Assembly (NCBI RefSeq): GCF_001400735.1
Contig: NZ_LJPW01000104.1
Location: 38,044 to 102,043 of the forward strand
Source: Pseudomonas caricapapayae
GTDB taxonomy: Bacteria > Pseudomonadota > Gammaproteobacteria > Pseudomonadales > Pseudomonadaceae
DNA: 64,000 bases
Reading direction: 5' to 3'
Both the position numbers and the translations under genes were made by a program. Numbering within the stretch: position 1 is the stretch's first letter; each line of letters begins with the position of its first letter. Shown piece by piece: positions 1 through 10,195 of this stretch. Under the pieces are notes generated by a model. The model saw nothing but the letters and a program-made list of their open reading frames with translations. It made no database searches and was not told the origin of the DNA.

Positions 1-1415
1 CAATCAACGTTTTCGCCCACAACCTGCACGACCTGTTGCTGGCCGCGCCAGCCGGCCAGCGTGCCACGCTGGGCCTGGACCCGGGCTTGCGCACCGGCTG
101 CAAGGTCGCCGTGGTAGATGCCACTGGCAAGCTGCTCGACTACGCGACCGTCTATCCACACGTGCCGAAGAACCAGTGGGATCAGACCATCGCCGTGCTG
201 GCAGCCCTGTGCGCCAAACATTCGGTTGATCTGATCGCCATCGGCAACGGTACTGCCAGCCGCGAAACCGACAAGCTGGCGGCCGAGCTGATCAAAAAAT
301 ACCCAGGCCTGAAAATGACCAAGGTCATGGTCTCCGAAGCCGGTGCTTCGGTCTATTCGGCGTCAGAACTGGCGGCGAGGGAATTCCCGGACCTGGACGT
401 GTCGATCCGTGGCGCAGTCTCCATCGCCCGTCGCTTGCAGGATCCGCTCGCCGAACTGGTGAAAATCGATCCGAAATCCATTGGTGTCGGCCAGTATCAA
501 CACGACGTTTCACAGCTCAAGCTGGCTCGCGGCCTGGACGCGGTGGTTGAAGACTGCGTGAACGCCGTGGGCGTGGACGTGAACACCGCGTCGGTGGCAC
601 TGTTGGCGCGGATTTCCGGCCTCAATACCACACTGGCGCAGAACATCGTTGCGCATCGCGACGAAAACGGCGCGTTCAAGACTCGCGCAGCGCTGAAAAA
701 AGTCAGTCGTCTGGGCGAAAAGACGTACGAACAGGCCGCAGGCTTCCTGCGCGTCATGACCGGCGACAACCCGCTGGACGCTTCTGCGGTTCACCCGGAA
801 GCCTACCCGCTGGTACAGCGTATTGCGGCTGAAACCGACCGTGATATTCGCTCGTTGATCGGCGATGCCAGCTTTCTCAAGCGGCTGGACCCGAAAAAAT
901 TCACCGACGAGACCTTTGGTCTGCCAACGGTCACCGACATCCTGCAGGAACTTGAAAAACCGGGCCGCGATCCGCGTCCGGAGTTCAAGACGGCGGAGTT
1001 TCAGGACGGGGTCGAAGACCTCAAGGACCTGCAACTGGGCATGATCCTCGAAGGCGTTGTGACCAACGTCACCAACTTTGGTGCGTTCGTCGATATCGGC
1101 GTGCATCAGGACGGCCTGGTACACATCTCGGCACTTTCCGAGAAGTTCATCAAGGACCCGCGGGAAGCGGTCAAGGCCGGTGATGTGGTGAAAGTGAAGG
1201 TCATGGAAGTCGACATCCCGCGCAAACGTGTCGGTCTGTCGATGCGCATGAGCGACACGCCTGGCGAGAAGATCGACGGCGCACGCGGCGCGCGTCCAGG
1301 CTCTTCGCCTCGTCAGCAGAACAGCGCCCCGCGCAAGGAAACCACAGCACCCGCGCCAGCCAACAACGCCATGGCTTCGCTATTCGCCAACGCCAAGCAA
1401 CTGAAGAAGCGCTGA
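1..1415 (+). CDS. tex: Tex transcription accessory protein, C-terminal part
   Basis: Partial gene cut by the left edge; the frame is already open at base 3. Tex is a cytoplasmic nucleic-acid-binding protein tied to transcription and RNA handling. The visible part starts inside the YqgF/RuvC-like domain ([17 protein letters not shown], followed by the [10 protein letters not shown] stretch). Helix-hairpin-helix repeats follow around codons 185-260 counted from base 36 ([34 protein letters not shown]). An S1 RNA-binding domain lies near codons 333-405 ([18 protein letters not shown] ... GLVHIS), with a Ser/Pro/Ala-rich basic tail ending QLKKR. The stop TGA shares its last base with the ATG of the next gene, so the two are probably translationally coupled. 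Family assignment is very secure; only the start is unseen. Confidence 0.97.
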   Translation, partial: INVFAHNLHDLLLAAPAGQRATLGLDPGLRTGCKVAVVDATGKLLDYATVYPHVPKNQWDQTIAVLAALCAKHSVDLIAIGNGTASRETDKLAAELIKKYPGLKMTKVMVSEAGASVYSASELAAREFPDLDVSIRGAVSIARRLQDPLAELVKIDPKSIGVGQYQHDVSQLKLARGLDAVVEDCVNAVGVDVNTASVALLARISGLNTTLAQNIVAHRDENGAFKTRAALKKVSRLGEKTYEQAAGFLRVMTGDNPLDASAVHPEAYPLVQRIAAETDRDIRSLIGDASFLKRLDPKKFTDETFGLPTVTDILQELEKPGRDPRPEFKTAEFQDGVEDLKDLQLGMILEGVVTNVTNFGAFVDIGVHQDGLVHISALSEKFIKDPREAVKAGDVVKVKVMEVDIPRKRVGLSMRMSDTPGEKIDGARGARPGSSPRQQNSAPRKETTAPAPANNAMASLFANAKQLKKR

Positions 1416-1798
1416 TGGACATTCCGGAGGATCTGACCCACAGCGCCTATTTCAAGATGCTCGGCTGCGAACTGCGGCGTCTGGACGAAGGCGTTGCCAA
1501 AGTTGCGTTGCCACTGGAGGCGCATCTGCGCAATCGCGGCAACGTGATGCACGGCGGGGCAATCTTCAGCCTGGTCGATATCGCCATGGGGCTGGCCTGT
1601 TCCAGTGTCCACGGTTTCGACCAGCGCAGTGTCACCATCGAGTGCAAGATCAACTACGTGCGCGGCGTATCCGACGGCGAAGTGCTATGCATTGCCAGGG
1701 TGCTGCACGCAGGTCGCCGGACACTTGTGGTTGAGGCCGAAGTCGTCCAGGGTGACAAGCTGGTCGCCAAGGCTCAGGGCACGTTCGCGGTCATCTAG
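1415..1798 (+). CDS. PaaI-type hotdog-fold thioesterase
   Basis: Small acyl-CoA thioesterase-like protein of 127 residues, the usual size for a single hotdog domain. The family hallmark is visible around residues 41-63: an Asn-Arg-Gly-Asn segment, then MHGGAIFSLVDIAMGLA, where HGG and the following Asp belong to the active-site helix. Strands typical of the fold (SVTIECKINYVRGV; GRRTLVVEAEVV) follow. The ATG overlaps the tex stop codon (TGATG), so it is read as the second cistron of a tex operon. The physiological acyl-CoA substrate cannot be told from sequence. No signal peptide or membrane segment is present, so a cytoplasmic location is expected. Confidence 0.9.
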   Translation: MDIPEDLTHSAYFKMLGCELRRLDEGVAKVALPLEAHLRNRGNVMHGGAIFSLVDIAMGLACSSVHGFDQRSVTIECKINYVRGVSDGEVLCIARVLHAGRRTLVVEAEVVQGDKLVAKAQGTFAVI

Positions 1799-1870
1799 AC
1801 CGCGATAAAGGCTGATGAAAGCAATCACGGTGAACAGAACCTAGCCGTATCCACATCATTTGGGTTAATT

Positions 1871-1894
1871 TCGGCACCATTAGCGTGGTGCCGA
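1871..1894. other. perfect stem-loop upstream of gshA
   Basis: A perfect 9-bp inverted repeat (TCGGCACCA ... TGGTGCCGA) around a 6-nt loop in the 242-bp gap between the thioesterase and gshA. No T-run follows it, so it is not a classical intrinsic terminator. It may end the tex transcript by another route or be a protein-binding palindrome. The rest of the gap shows nothing I recognise. Confidence 0.4.
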
Positions 1895-2040
1895 GTCCAT
1901 TTGGGTGGTACGACAAAGAGCAGTGATTGTGAACAGGCGCTACAGACCAACCAGGCGACTACGCCAGTTCCTTTCTTCACCCTTGTAGACCGTCAAGTCC
2001 ACCCCCATATCGGGGCGACCGATGCGTGAAGGATTACACC

Positions 2041-3633
2041 TTGAGCGAACTTTTAAACCGTCGTCTTGCATTGCTCGGCGAGCGTGACCACCTTTCTCTG
2101 CTGGAGCAGTGCCTGCACGGTATCGAGCGCGAGTGCCTGCGCGTTACCGCAACGGCAGAACTGGCACAGACGCCTCACCCGCAAGCTCTGGGTGCCGCAC
2201 TGACCAATGGCCAGGTCACGACCGACTATTCCGAATCGTTGCTGGAGTTCATTACGCCAGCGCTGAAGAACCCGGCCGAGACCATCGACAGCCTGGACAA
2301 GATCCATCGCTTCGCCTACAGCAAGCTGGGAGACGAGTTGCTCTGGAGCCCGTCGATGCCATGCCCCTTGCCCGACGAGGAGCACATACCGATCGCCTAT
2401 TACGGCACGTCGAACATCGGCAAGCTCAAATACGTGTACCGCAAAGGCCTGGCGCTGCGCTATGGCAAGACCATGCAGTGTATCGCCGGCATTCACTACA
2501 ATTTCTCGCTGCCGGAAGATGCCTGGGCGCTGCTCAAGCAGACCGAGGACTTTGCGGGTGACGCGCGGGATTACCAGTCGCATTCCTACATCGCGCTGAT
2601 CCGTAATTTCCGCCGTTACAGCTGGCTGCTGATGTACCTGTTCGGAGCTTCACCGGCACTGGATGCGGGTTTCCTGCGTGGCCGCAAGCATCAGCTGGAA
2701 CAGCACTTCGATGCCGATACGTTGTACCTGCCATACGCCACCAGCCTGCGCATGAGCGATCTGGGTTATCAGAGCGATGCCCAGGCCGATCTGACCCCTT
2801 GCTACAACGATCTGGTCAGCTACACCGACAGCCTGCGCAAGGCGGTGGCCACGCCTTACAAGCCCTACGTCGATGTCGGCACTCATGATCGTAATGGCGA
2901 GTGGGTGCAGCTCAACACCAACGTGCTGCAGATCGAAAACGAGTATTACTCTAACATCCGTCCCAAGCGCGTGACTTATAGCGGCGAACGCCCCATTCAG
3001 GCGCTGGTGGCCCGTGGCGTGCAGTACGTCGAAGTTCGTTGTCTGGACATCAACCCGTTCCTGCCTACCGGTATCAGCCTGGAGCAGTCGCGCTTTATCG
3101 ATGCGTTTGTGCTGTACTGCGCACTCGAGGAAAGCCAGCAGCTGGCCAGCCACGAGTGTTCCAGCGCCAGCTCGAATTTCCTGGCGGTGGTCAAGGAAGG
3201 GCGTCGTCCGGGCCTCAACCTTCAGCGTGACAAAAGCCCTGTCGAACTGAAAACCTGGGCAACCGAACTGCTGGAAAAAATCACCCCGATAGCCCGACTG
3301 CTCGATCAGGCTCAGGGTATCGATGAGCACATCAAGTCGATTGCCGTGCAACAGGCCAAGATCGACGATGCCTCCCTGACGCCTTCTGCCCAGGTGCTGG
3401 CCAGCATGAAAGCGCATAACGAGGGCTTTACGGCCTTCTCCTTGCGTCAGAGCCAGGTCCACGCCGAATACTTCCGAACCCATCCGCTAAGTGCCGAAGA
3501 GCAGACGCACTTCGAAGCCCTGGCCAAAACCTCCATCGAGGAACAGGCCGAGCTGGAAGCGACCGAGGAAGTGGTGGATTTCGACACATTCGTGGGTTCG
3601 TATCAGGCGAGCATTCTGTCGATCAGCAACTGA
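2041..3633 (+). CDS. gshA: glutamate-cysteine ligase
   Basis: Catalyses the ATP-dependent joining of glutamate and cysteine, the first and committed step of glutathione synthesis, in the cytoplasm. The protein (530 residues from this start) shows the proteobacterial GshA signature from end to end: [12 protein letters not shown] near the N-terminus, [52 protein letters not shown] and [13 protein letters not shown] chose TTG at 2041 (MSELLNRR) because AAGGA lies 7 nt upstream and family members begin with a similar Met-Ser-Asp/Glu-Leu-Leu. The GTG at 2026 would add five residues and would place this Shine-Dalgarno inside the gene. Monocistronic as far as can be seen. Confidence 0.97.
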   Translation: MSELLNRRLALLGERDHLSLLEQCLHGIERECLRVTATAELAQTPHPQALGAALTNGQVTTDYSESLLEFITPALKNPAETIDSLDKIHRFAYSKLGDELLWSPSMPCPLPDEEHIPIAYYGTSNIGKLKYVYRKGLALRYGKTMQCIAGIHYNFSLPEDAWALLKQTEDFAGDARDYQSHSYIALIRNFRRYSWLLMYLFGASPALDAGFLRGRKHQLEQHFDADTLYLPYATSLRMSDLGYQSDAQADLTPCYNDLVSYTDSLRKAVATPYKPYVDVGTHDRNGEWVQLNTNVLQIENEYYSNIRPKRVTYSGERPIQALVARGVQYVEVRCLDINPFLPTGISLEQSRFIDAFVLYCALEESQQLASHECSSASSNFLAVVKEGRRPGLNLQRDKSPVELKTWATELLEKITPIARLLDQAQGIDEHIKSIAVQQAKIDDASLTPSAQVLASMKAHNEGFTAFSLRQSQVHAEYFRTHPLSAEEQTHFEALAKTSIEEQAELEATEEVVDFDTFVGSYQASILSISN

Positions 3634-3640
3634 TGCACAG

Positions 3641-3744
3641 GTGACGCCGGGCGTCACGAACTGCACTCCCAGGCGAAGCGTGAAGCACGATCAATCGTGC
3701 GACGCTCCGCGTCGGCATACAGTTCTGAACGCTCTGCGCCCGCC
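3641..3744. repeat. degenerate P. syringae palindromic repeat
   Basis: Fills the gap between the convergent gshA and argA. It has two strong palindromes: GTGACGCC-G-GGCGTCAC (3641-3657) and a GCACGAT/ATCGTGC palindrome (about 3686-3701). A tail containing GACGCTCCGCGTC and GAACGCTCTGCG follows. The words CTCTGCGTC and GCGTCACGAA recur in the elements at 7930, 18594, 29698 and 40975, so this is a diverged member of the same family. No open reading frame is supported here. It may double as a bidirectional transcription stop. Confidence 0.6.
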
Positions 3745-3751
3745 CCCAGGC

Positions 3752-5050
3752 TTATATCGCCTTTTCGAAGATCTTCGAATTACGCTGGTAGTTGTACAGC
3801 GATGCGCGTGCGCTTGGCAGGCGGTCGACGCTGCTGGGCTCGAAACCCCGCTCGCGGAACCAGTGCGCAGTACGCGTAGTGAGGACGAACAAGGTCTTGA
3901 TGCCCAAGGCTCTGGCGCGGTTTTCAATGCGCTCCAGCAACTCGTCGCCGCGCCCACCGTGCCGGTATTCCGGGTTGACGGCCAGACACGCCAGCTCGCC
4001 TGACTCCGAATCGGCAATCGGGTACAACGCCGCGCAGGCAATGATCAGCCCTTCCCGCTCGACCACGCTGAACTGAGTGATCTCGCGCTCCAGCACTTCG
4101 CGCGAGCGGCGCACCAGAATGCCCTGCTCTTCCAGCGGCGTGATCAGGTCCATCAAGCCGCCAACGTCCTCAATGGCCGCCTCGCGAACCAGTTCGAACT
4201 GCTCCTGTGCTACCAGCGTACCGCCACCGTCACGGGTAAACAGCTCGGTCAGCAGCGAGCCGTTCTCGGCATAGCTGACGATATGGCTGCGCGCCACACC
4301 GCCGCGACAGGCCTCGGCCGCCGCATCCAGCAGCTCCGCCTGATAATTGCCACCCAGACGCTGCAAGTGCGCCGGTACCTGTTGCGGGCGCAGCTCGCGC
4401 ACCAGTCGGCCCTGTTCGTCGAGCAAACCGGTCTCGGCACCGAACAACAGCAGCTTGTCAGCAGCAAGATCGATGGCCGCACGCGTCGCGACGTCTTCGC
4501 AGGCCAGATTGAAAATCTCGCCGGTCGGTGAATAACCCAGCGGCGACAGCAACACGATATGACGCTCGTCCAGCAAGCGATTGATACCTTTGCGGTCAAC
4601 CCGACGCACTTCGCCGGTGTGCTGATAATCGACGCCCTCCAACACTCCGATAGGACGGGCAGTGACCACGTTGCCGCTGGTCACCCGCAACCGCGAGCCC
4701 TGCATGGGCGATGCGGCCATGTCCATCGACAGGCGCGCCTCGATCGAGATGCGCAGTTGGCCAACGGCGTCGATCACGCACTCCAGGGTCTCGGTATCGG
4801 TGATACGCATGTCGCGATGAAAGCGCGGCGTGATACCCCGCTGAGCCAGACGATTTTCGATCTGCGGGCGGGAGCCGTGAACCAGCACCAGACGTACGCC
4901 CAGACTGTGCAGCAGCACCAGGTCATGGACGATATTGCCGAAGTTGGGGTGCGCAACGCCGTCGCCGGGCAGCATGACGACGAAGGTGCAATCGCGGTGA
5001 GCATTGATGTACGGAGACGCGTGGCGAAGCCAGTTGACGTATTCGGGCAT
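3752..5050 (-). CDS. argA: amino-acid N-acetyltransferase (N-acetylglutamate synthase)
   Basis: Acetylates glutamate with acetyl-CoA, the entry step of arginine biosynthesis; enzymes of this class are usually feedback-inhibited by arginine. The 432-residue product has an N-terminal amino-acid-kinase-like domain (about 1-280, with LVLVHGSRPQIE) and a C-terminal GNAT domain. In the GNAT part ELACLAVNPEYRHGGRGDEL contains the acetyl-CoA-binding RHGGRG loop. The start is the ATG giving MPEYVNWLRHASPYI, which matches the family N-terminus. An upstream GTG at 5098 would add 16 unlikely residues. Shine-Dalgarno signals before the ATG are weak. It lies 126 bp downstream of argE on the same strand and may be co-transcribed with it. 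Confidence 0.96.
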   Translation of the reverse strand: MPEYVNWLRHASPYINAHRDCTFVVMLPGDGVAHPNFGNIVHDLVLLHSLGVRLVLVHGSRPQIENRLAQRGITPRFHRDMRITDTETLECVIDAVGQLRISIEARLSMDMAASPMQGSRLRVTSGNVVTARPIGVLEGVDYQHTGEVRRVDRKGINRLLDERHIVLLSPLGYSPTGEIFNLACEDVATRAAIDLAADKLLLFGAETGLLDEQGRLVRELRPQQVPAHLQRLGGNYQAELLDAAAEACRGGVARSHIVSYAENGSLLTELFTRDGGGTLVAQEQFELVREAAIEDVGGLMDLITPLEEQGILVRRSREVLEREITQFSVVEREGLIIACAALYPIADSESGELACLAVNPEYRHGGRGDELLERIENRARALGIKTLFVLTTRTAHWFRERGFEPSSVDRLPSARASLYNYQRNSKIFEKAI

Positions 5051-5176
5051 GACAACAAGAGCCTGTAGAGAAAATGGACGAAGAAAAGAAGCACGCACAA
5101 CGGTGTGGTGGTTATCGTCGGAACAGGCTTGGCAACACGCGCAATCTCCTTGTATTTACAGCTTGTAGAACCCGAC

Positions 5177-6325
5177 TCATTGAGGCGTCAGGCAATAATG
5201 TTCGATCAGTTGGCGTAACAGACGCACTGTAGGGTCCAGACGTGACATTTCGAGGTATTCCCCCGGCTGATGCGCGCAGGCGATATCGCCCGGGCCGAGC
5301 ACCAGCGTTTCACAGCCAAGGCGCTGAAGATAAGGCGCTTCGGTGCCGAATGCTACTGCTGCGGCCGTATGACCGGTCAGACGTTCAGCAACGCGCACAA
5401 GTTCAGCGTCGGCGACCTGTTCGAAGGGCGCGCACTCCGGGAACAGCGGTGCGTAGTCGATCTGTACCTGATGCAGCTCGGCCAGCGGCTGCAGCTTCTG
5501 TCGAATGGCTGCCCGCAGCACCTCAGGGTCCATACCCGGCAGCGGGCGCAGGTCGAACTCCAGCGAGCACTGGCCACAAATCCGGTTCGGGTTGTCGCCG
5601 CCGTGAATACAGCCCAGGTTCAGGGTCGGTTGCGGCACCGTGAACTGTGGATTTCGATGCTGCGCCTGCCATTGCGTACGCAGGCCCTTGAGCTCGCTGA
5701 TCGCGTCATGCATGGCTTCGAGTGCGCTGTGGCCAAGGCTCGGGTCGGAGGAATGACCGCTGCGCCCGAGAATATCGATGCGTTCCATCATAACGCCCTT
5801 GTGCAGGCGGATGGGCTTGAGTCCGGTCGGCTCGCCGATCACCGCCGCACGACCCAGCGGACGTCCGGCCTCTGCCAACGCACGGGCACCGGCCATCGAG
5901 CTTTCCTCGTCACAGGTGGCGAGGATCAGCAGCGGTTGCCTGAACGGCTGGTCCAGCAGGCCACGCACCGCTTCGATGATCAGGGCAAAAAAGCCTTTCA
6001 TGTCGCAGCTGCCCAGGCCGACCCAGCGGCCATCGACTTCGGTCAGCTTCAAGGGATCGGTTTTCCACAACGCCTCGTCGAACGGCACGGTGTCGCTGTG
6101 ACCCGCCAACACCAGACCGCCAGGGCCTGTGCCGTACGTTGCCAGCAGATTGAACTTGCCGGGGGAAACCTGCTGGATGTCGCAGGCAAAACCCAGGTCG
6201 CCGAGCCATCCGGCCAGCAGGTCGATGACAGGTCGGTTGGTCTGGTCCAGAGAAGGCTGAGTGCAGCTCACCGATGGCGCAGCGATCAAGGCGGCAAACT
6301 GGTCTTTCATGGACGGCAACGGCAT
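5177..6325 (-). CDS. argE: acetylornithine deacetylase
   Basis: Metal-dependent hydrolase of the M20 family that removes the acetyl group from N-acetylornithine to give ornithine for arginine synthesis. At 382 residues it has the normal length. Metal and catalytic residues are visible: AGHSDTVPFD (His76, Asp78), GSCDMKG (Asp108) and the Glu pair CDEESSMAG (about 140-141). The dimerisation-domain motif GRSGHSSDPSLG and the C-terminal metal-ligand segment ACAHQPGEY follow. It is transcribed toward argA, with the CYTH-CHAD gene divergent on the other side. Related M20 enzymes act on other acyl amino acids, but the pairing with argA supports the arginine role. Confidence 0.95.
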   Translation of the reverse strand: MPLPSMKDQFAALIAAPSVSCTQPSLDQTNRPVIDLLAGWLGDLGFACDIQQVSPGKFNLLATYGTGPGGLVLAGHSDTVPFDEALWKTDPLKLTEVDGRWVGLGSCDMKGFFALIIEAVRGLLDQPFRQPLLILATCDEESSMAGARALAEAGRPLGRAAVIGEPTGLKPIRLHKGVMMERIDILGRSGHSSDPSLGHSALEAMHDAISELKGLRTQWQAQHRNPQFTVPQPTLNLGCIHGGDNPNRICGQCSLEFDLRPLPGMDPEVLRAAIRQKLQPLAELHQVQIDYAPLFPECAPFEQVADAELVRVAERLTGHTAAAVAFGTEAPYLQRLGCETLVLGPGDIACAHQPGEYLEMSRLDPTVRLLRQLIEHYCLTPQ

Positions 6326-6488
6326 GGACGCTTCCTGTAATCAAGACTAAACACGGCCCATCATAGGGCCATAGCAACCCAGGAATAAACCGTTTCGGGC
6401 CATGTCCTGTACACTGACGCCCTCAGCAGCCGTTCAGTCATGGGCTGCGCTCCCGTTTATCAGTATCAGCGTTTGGATTCCCCCGGCC

Positions 6489-7856
6489 ATGCAAAAAGAA
6501 ACAGAAATCAAACTCCGCGTCAGCCGCGAGACCCTCGCTGCACTGCGCGAACACCCGTTGCTCAAGAAGCGCAACAAGAGTGGCTGGGAGCGCCTTGAAC
6601 TGTCGAACCAGTATTTCGATACCCCCGAGGGTGAGCTGGCACAGGCCAAAGTCGCCCTGCGCATCCGTCGCGACGGTGATCAGATTATCCAGACCATGAA
6701 GACGCGCGGACAGAGCGTTGCCGGTCTGTCCGAGCGTAATGAATACAACTGGGACCTCACCAAGGCCAAACTGGACCTCAAGAAGCTTGAAGGCGATTGC
6801 TGGCCCGAACAACTGGCCGGGCTGGACAAAAAAACCATCAAACCGCTGTTTACCACCGATTTCATCCGTGAAAAAGCCGAAATTGCCTGGGGCCGTGGCA
6901 AAGCCAAAGTGGTGATCGAGGCCGCACTGGACCTGGGCCAGGTGGTGGCCGGCAAGCAGAAGGAAGAAATCTGCGAGCTGGAACTCGAGCTGCGCGAAGG
7001 CGATCCTGCCGCGCTGCTGGAACTGGCCGCCGAGCTGGCTGCGACCCTGCCGTTGATGCCATGCGATATCAGCAAGGCTGAGCGTGGCTATCGCCTGCTC
7101 GACGCCAACAGTTATTCACTGAGCCTGGCGGCACCCGCCCTGAGTGCAGAAACTCCGCTGGATGACGCCTACTCCGCGCTGGCCTGGCACCTGCTGGGCA
7201 GCAGCCAGCGTCTGGCCGAACAATACCGTTTCAACGGCCACTGGCGTTTGCTGCAGGACTGGGTCGAGATGCTCGCCGAACTGCGCGCACTGACCAGCAG
7301 CCTTGGTCAGGCCGCGCCACGCGCCTCGACCGCACAGCTGCGCGCGTCACTGGATGCCCTGCTGGAAGACTGGCGTCCGCTGGTTCAAGCCGGCCTGGAC
7401 GATGCCGATGTGCGCGGTGCCGCCCACGAGCAGTTTCTGGAAGAACTGCAGGACCCGCGCTGGGGCGAGTTCTCGTTGAACACCTCGCGCTGGTTGCTGG
7501 CGCGCAGCTGGACTGTCGAACGCAACACGCGCGGCAATCGCCAGGGCGCTGCGCTGTTGAGCAGCTGGCTGCCACGCCTGCTGGGCGAAGAGGCAACATC
7601 CCTGCAACTGAGCCGCTATCAGCAGCAGCCGGAAGATCTGGCCGAGCAACTGCCCCGTATCGAACGCATCCAGGCCTGGCTGCACTGGGCACGCGGCGCG
7701 CTGGACCTGCCAGAGCTGGACCGCCTGTACGGGGAGCTGCGCAAGCTGGAAGAACTGGCGCATCTGGACATCAGCGACGAAGTCCTTGATGCCCGCGTGC
7801 AGCAGGCAATCACCGTCTTCCAGAGCCGCGCCTGGAAAACCCTGTTGCGCCTGTAA
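6489..7856 (+). CDS. CYTH-CHAD inorganic triphosphatase (YgiF-like)
   Basis: Predicted cytoplasmic metal-dependent triphosphatase of 455 residues. The start MQKETEIKLRV carries the diagnostic ExExK motif of CYTH enzymes (Glu4, Glu6, Lys8). Further CYTH tunnel residues are in LRIRRDGDQIIQTMKTRG and ELELELREGD. From about residue 215 the protein becomes the alpha-helical CHAD domain, which is rich in Arg, His and Leu and is thought to bind polyphosphate or other polyanions. The reading frame is open back to 6402, but only the ATG at 6489 gives the family N-terminus. Homologues hydrolyse inorganic triphosphate; the substrate here is inferred from them. It faces away from argE and ends before a repeat-filled gap. 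Confidence 0.92.
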   Translation: MQKETEIKLRVSRETLAALREHPLLKKRNKSGWERLELSNQYFDTPEGELAQAKVALRIRRDGDQIIQTMKTRGQSVAGLSERNEYNWDLTKAKLDLKKLEGDCWPEQLAGLDKKTIKPLFTTDFIREKAEIAWGRGKAKVVIEAALDLGQVVAGKQKEEICELELELREGDPAALLELAAELAATLPLMPCDISKAERGYRLLDANSYSLSLAAPALSAETPLDDAYSALAWHLLGSSQRLAEQYRFNGHWRLLQDWVEMLAELRALTSSLGQAAPRASTAQLRASLDALLEDWRPLVQAGLDDADVRGAAHEQFLEELQDPRWGEFSLNTSRWLLARSWTVERNTRGNRQGAALLSSWLPRLLGEEATSLQLSRYQQQPEDLAEQLPRIERIQAWLHWARGALDLPELDRLYGELRKLEELAHLDISDEVLDARVQQAITVFQSRAWKTLLRL

Positions 7857-7929
7857 GGCCGGGTTCCTGACCCTACGCACGGCTCATCTCAAGGCGTAAG
7901 TTATAGAAGCCGACCTGGCTGACCGCGAC

Positions 7930-8064
7930 TCTCGTTCCCACGCTCCAGCGTGGGAATGCCGCTCTGGACGCTCTGCGTCCGATCTTGAACATGCGGTGCG
8001 GCGCAGATTTGTGACGCAGAGCGTCACGAAAGGCATGCCAACGCGGAGCATGGGCACGATAGTC
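7930..8064. repeat. P. syringae palindromic repeat, full-length copy
   Basis: The most complete copy of the family in this window. It runs from CTCGTTCCCACGCTCC to GCACGATAGTCC and is built of nested palindromes (CCCACGCTCCAGCGTGGG; GGACGCTCTGCGTCC; GTGACGCAGAGCGTCAC). The two ends are roughly inverted relative to each other, so the whole element can fold into a branched hairpin. It lies in the 413-bp gap between the CYTH-CHAD gene and the GspE-type ATPase gene. The remainder of that gap (8065-8269) has no gene I can support and presumably holds the promoter of the ATPase. Confidence 0.8.
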
Positions 8065-8269
8065 CATTGGCTGGCCGCGACGTCTGCTCAGTGGAAGTCG
8101 AACAGACCGACGCGCTGAATACCGCACAACAGACACCTGTCGCCCTGGCCAACGGCTGAAGCATTTTGTCTGCTCCGGCAATTCCCGGTCGCATAGAACG
8201 AGCAACGCTGTCACGCTTGGCGTCTACTCTTGTTCATCGCCCAATGACGAATTGCCTCAAGGAGCGCAC

Positions 8270-10054
8270 ATGGCAGCCCTGGCCCCCTCTTCACAGGACC
8301 GCTGGCTTGATCTGAATGATGTGTTGCGTGATCTGGTTGCCGAAGGCTATCTCGGCCAGGACGACGCAGAAACGGCACTCACTCAACGTCGCAGTGCGGT
8401 GAACATCCAGTTGCACCCCCTCGAGTTTCTCGCTTCGCTGCAGTTCGACGATTTGAAGCGACCCGGCAAGAAGCTGGATCTGGAGACCCTGACGGCCTGG
8501 CTGGCAAAAGCCTCCGGCCAGCCCTATATGCGCGTCGACCCTCTGAAGATCAACGTGGCAGCCGTTACGCCACTGATGTCTTATGCCTTTGCCCAGCGGC
8601 ACAAGATTCTGGCTGTGGCGGTTGATCGCGAGTCGGTGACCATCGCCAGTGCCCAGCCGTATGTCCGCTCCTGGGAGGCCGACCTTGCGCATGTGCTCAA
8701 GCTGCAGATCAAACGCGTGGTCGCCAACCCGACAGACATCCAGCGCATGGCGATGGAGTTTTTCAGGCTGGCCAAGTCGGTCAGTGGTGCCAGCGCCTCT
8801 GAACAGAAAATGAGCAACATGGGCAACTTCGAACAGTTGCTCAAGCTGGGGGCCAGCGATCAGGAGCCCGACGCCAACGACGCGCATATCGTCAACATCG
8901 TCGACTGGCTGTTTCAATACGCGTTCCAGCAACGCGCCAGCGATATTCATATCGAGCCGCGCCGCGAACAGGGCACCGTACGCTTCCGTATAGACGGGGT
9001 ACTGCACAACGTTTATCAGTTTCCGGCGCAGGTCATCATGGCCATCGTCAGCCGCCTGAAAAGCCTGGGGCGGATGAACGTCGCCGAAAAACGCAAACCA
9101 CAGGACGGACGGGTCAAGACCACCACACCCGAGAATCGCGAAGTGGAGTTGCGCCTGTCGACCCTGCCAACGGCTTTCGGTGAGAAGATGGTGATGCGGA
9201 TCTTCGACCCTGAGGTGCTGCTAAAGGATTTCGACCAGTTGGGCTTTTCCAGCGATGACCTGCGTCGCTGGCAGGAAATGACCCGTCAGCCCAATGGCAT
9301 CATTCTGGTAACCGGGCCGACCGGCTCGGGCAAGACCACCACGCTGTACACCACCCTCAAGAAGCTGGCGACCTCGGAGGTCAATCTCTGCACGATCGAA
9401 GACCCCATCGAGATGGTCGAGCCCGCCTTCAACCAGATGCAGGTCCAGCACAACATCGAACTGAGCTTTGCCGCTGGCGTCCGCGCCTTGATGCGACAAG
9501 ACCCGGATATCATCATGATCGGCGAAATTCGCGACCTGGAGACGGCAGAAATGGCGATTCAGGCGGCACTCACCGGTCACCTGGTGCTGTCAACGCTGCA
9601 CACCAACGATGCGCCCAGCGCTATCAGCCGCCTGCTCGAACTGGGTGTGCCACATTACCTGCTCAAGGCGACCATCCTTGGCGTCATGGCCCAGCGTCTG
9701 GTGCGGACCCTCTGTCCGCACTGCAAGGCACCGATCAACCTGAACGAAACCGACTGGCAGACACTGACCCGCCCCTGGCAGGCACCCGTGCCACCCGGCG
9801 CGCATCAGGCAGTCGGCTGTGTGGAGTGTCGCGACACCGGCTATCGGGGCAGGGCCGGGGTCTACGAGATCATGGTCATGTCAGACAACATCAAGGCCCT
9901 GATTTCTGCGGACCTGGACCTGACCGCCATGCGACGCCAGGCCTTCAAGGAGGGGACGCGCAGCTTGCGCCTGTCCGGTGCGCAGAAAGTCTCGGCAGGG
10001 CTGACTACACTTGAGGAAGTGCTGCGAGTGACACCGCAGAGCGAGCAACGCTGA
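8270..10054 (+). CDS. orphan GspE/PilB-family secretion ATPase
   Basis: Cytoplasmic AAA+ type ATPase of the type II secretion / type IV pilus family, 594 residues. An N-terminal MshEN-like region (about 10-150) precedes the linker domain and the catalytic core. The core has Walker A GPTGSGKTTT (about 349-356), an Asp box TIEDPIE, Walker B DIIMIGEIRD, a His box LSTLHTNDA and a C-terminal zinc-type tetracysteine (CPHC ... CVEC, about 481-520). Start choice: AAGGAG sits 5 nt before this ATG. No gspF/pilC, pseudopilin or secretin gene is nearby, so its partner machinery must be encoded elsewhere. The real secretion or pilus role is unknown. Confidence 0.93.
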   Translation: MAALAPSSQDRWLDLNDVLRDLVAEGYLGQDDAETALTQRRSAVNIQLHPLEFLASLQFDDLKRPGKKLDLETLTAWLAKASGQPYMRVDPLKINVAAVTPLMSYAFAQRHKILAVAVDRESVTIASAQPYVRSWEADLAHVLKLQIKRVVANPTDIQRMAMEFFRLAKSVSGASASEQKMSNMGNFEQLLKLGASDQEPDANDAHIVNIVDWLFQYAFQQRASDIHIEPRREQGTVRFRIDGVLHNVYQFPAQVIMAIVSRLKSLGRMNVAEKRKPQDGRVKTTTPENREVELRLSTLPTAFGEKMVMRIFDPEVLLKDFDQLGFSSDDLRRWQEMTRQPNGIILVTGPTGSGKTTTLYTTLKKLATSEVNLCTIEDPIEMVEPAFNQMQVQHNIELSFAAGVRALMRQDPDIIMIGEIRDLETAEMAIQAALTGHLVLSTLHTNDAPSAISRLLELGVPHYLLKATILGVMAQRLVRTLCPHCKAPINLNETDWQTLTRPWQAPVPPGAHQAVGCVECRDTGYRGRAGVYEIMVMSDNIKALISADLDLTAMRRQAFKEGTRSLRLSGAQKVSAGLTTLEEVLRVTPQSEQR

Positions 10055-10195
10055 TCAGGGTTGAAAGGGCTGATCCAGCCGCCTGCACATTATGGTGCTC
10101 GATCTAAACTGAACTACTTGGTACACCTTGATTGAACTAGTTCGTGGCTTTGGCTATCCAACCCCTCAGAACAACCACAGTTGGAGTAACTCATC

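Noticed and set aside
5270..6340. 356-codon plus-strand frame opposite argE
   Set aside because: Antisense shadow of argE with no recognisable domain.
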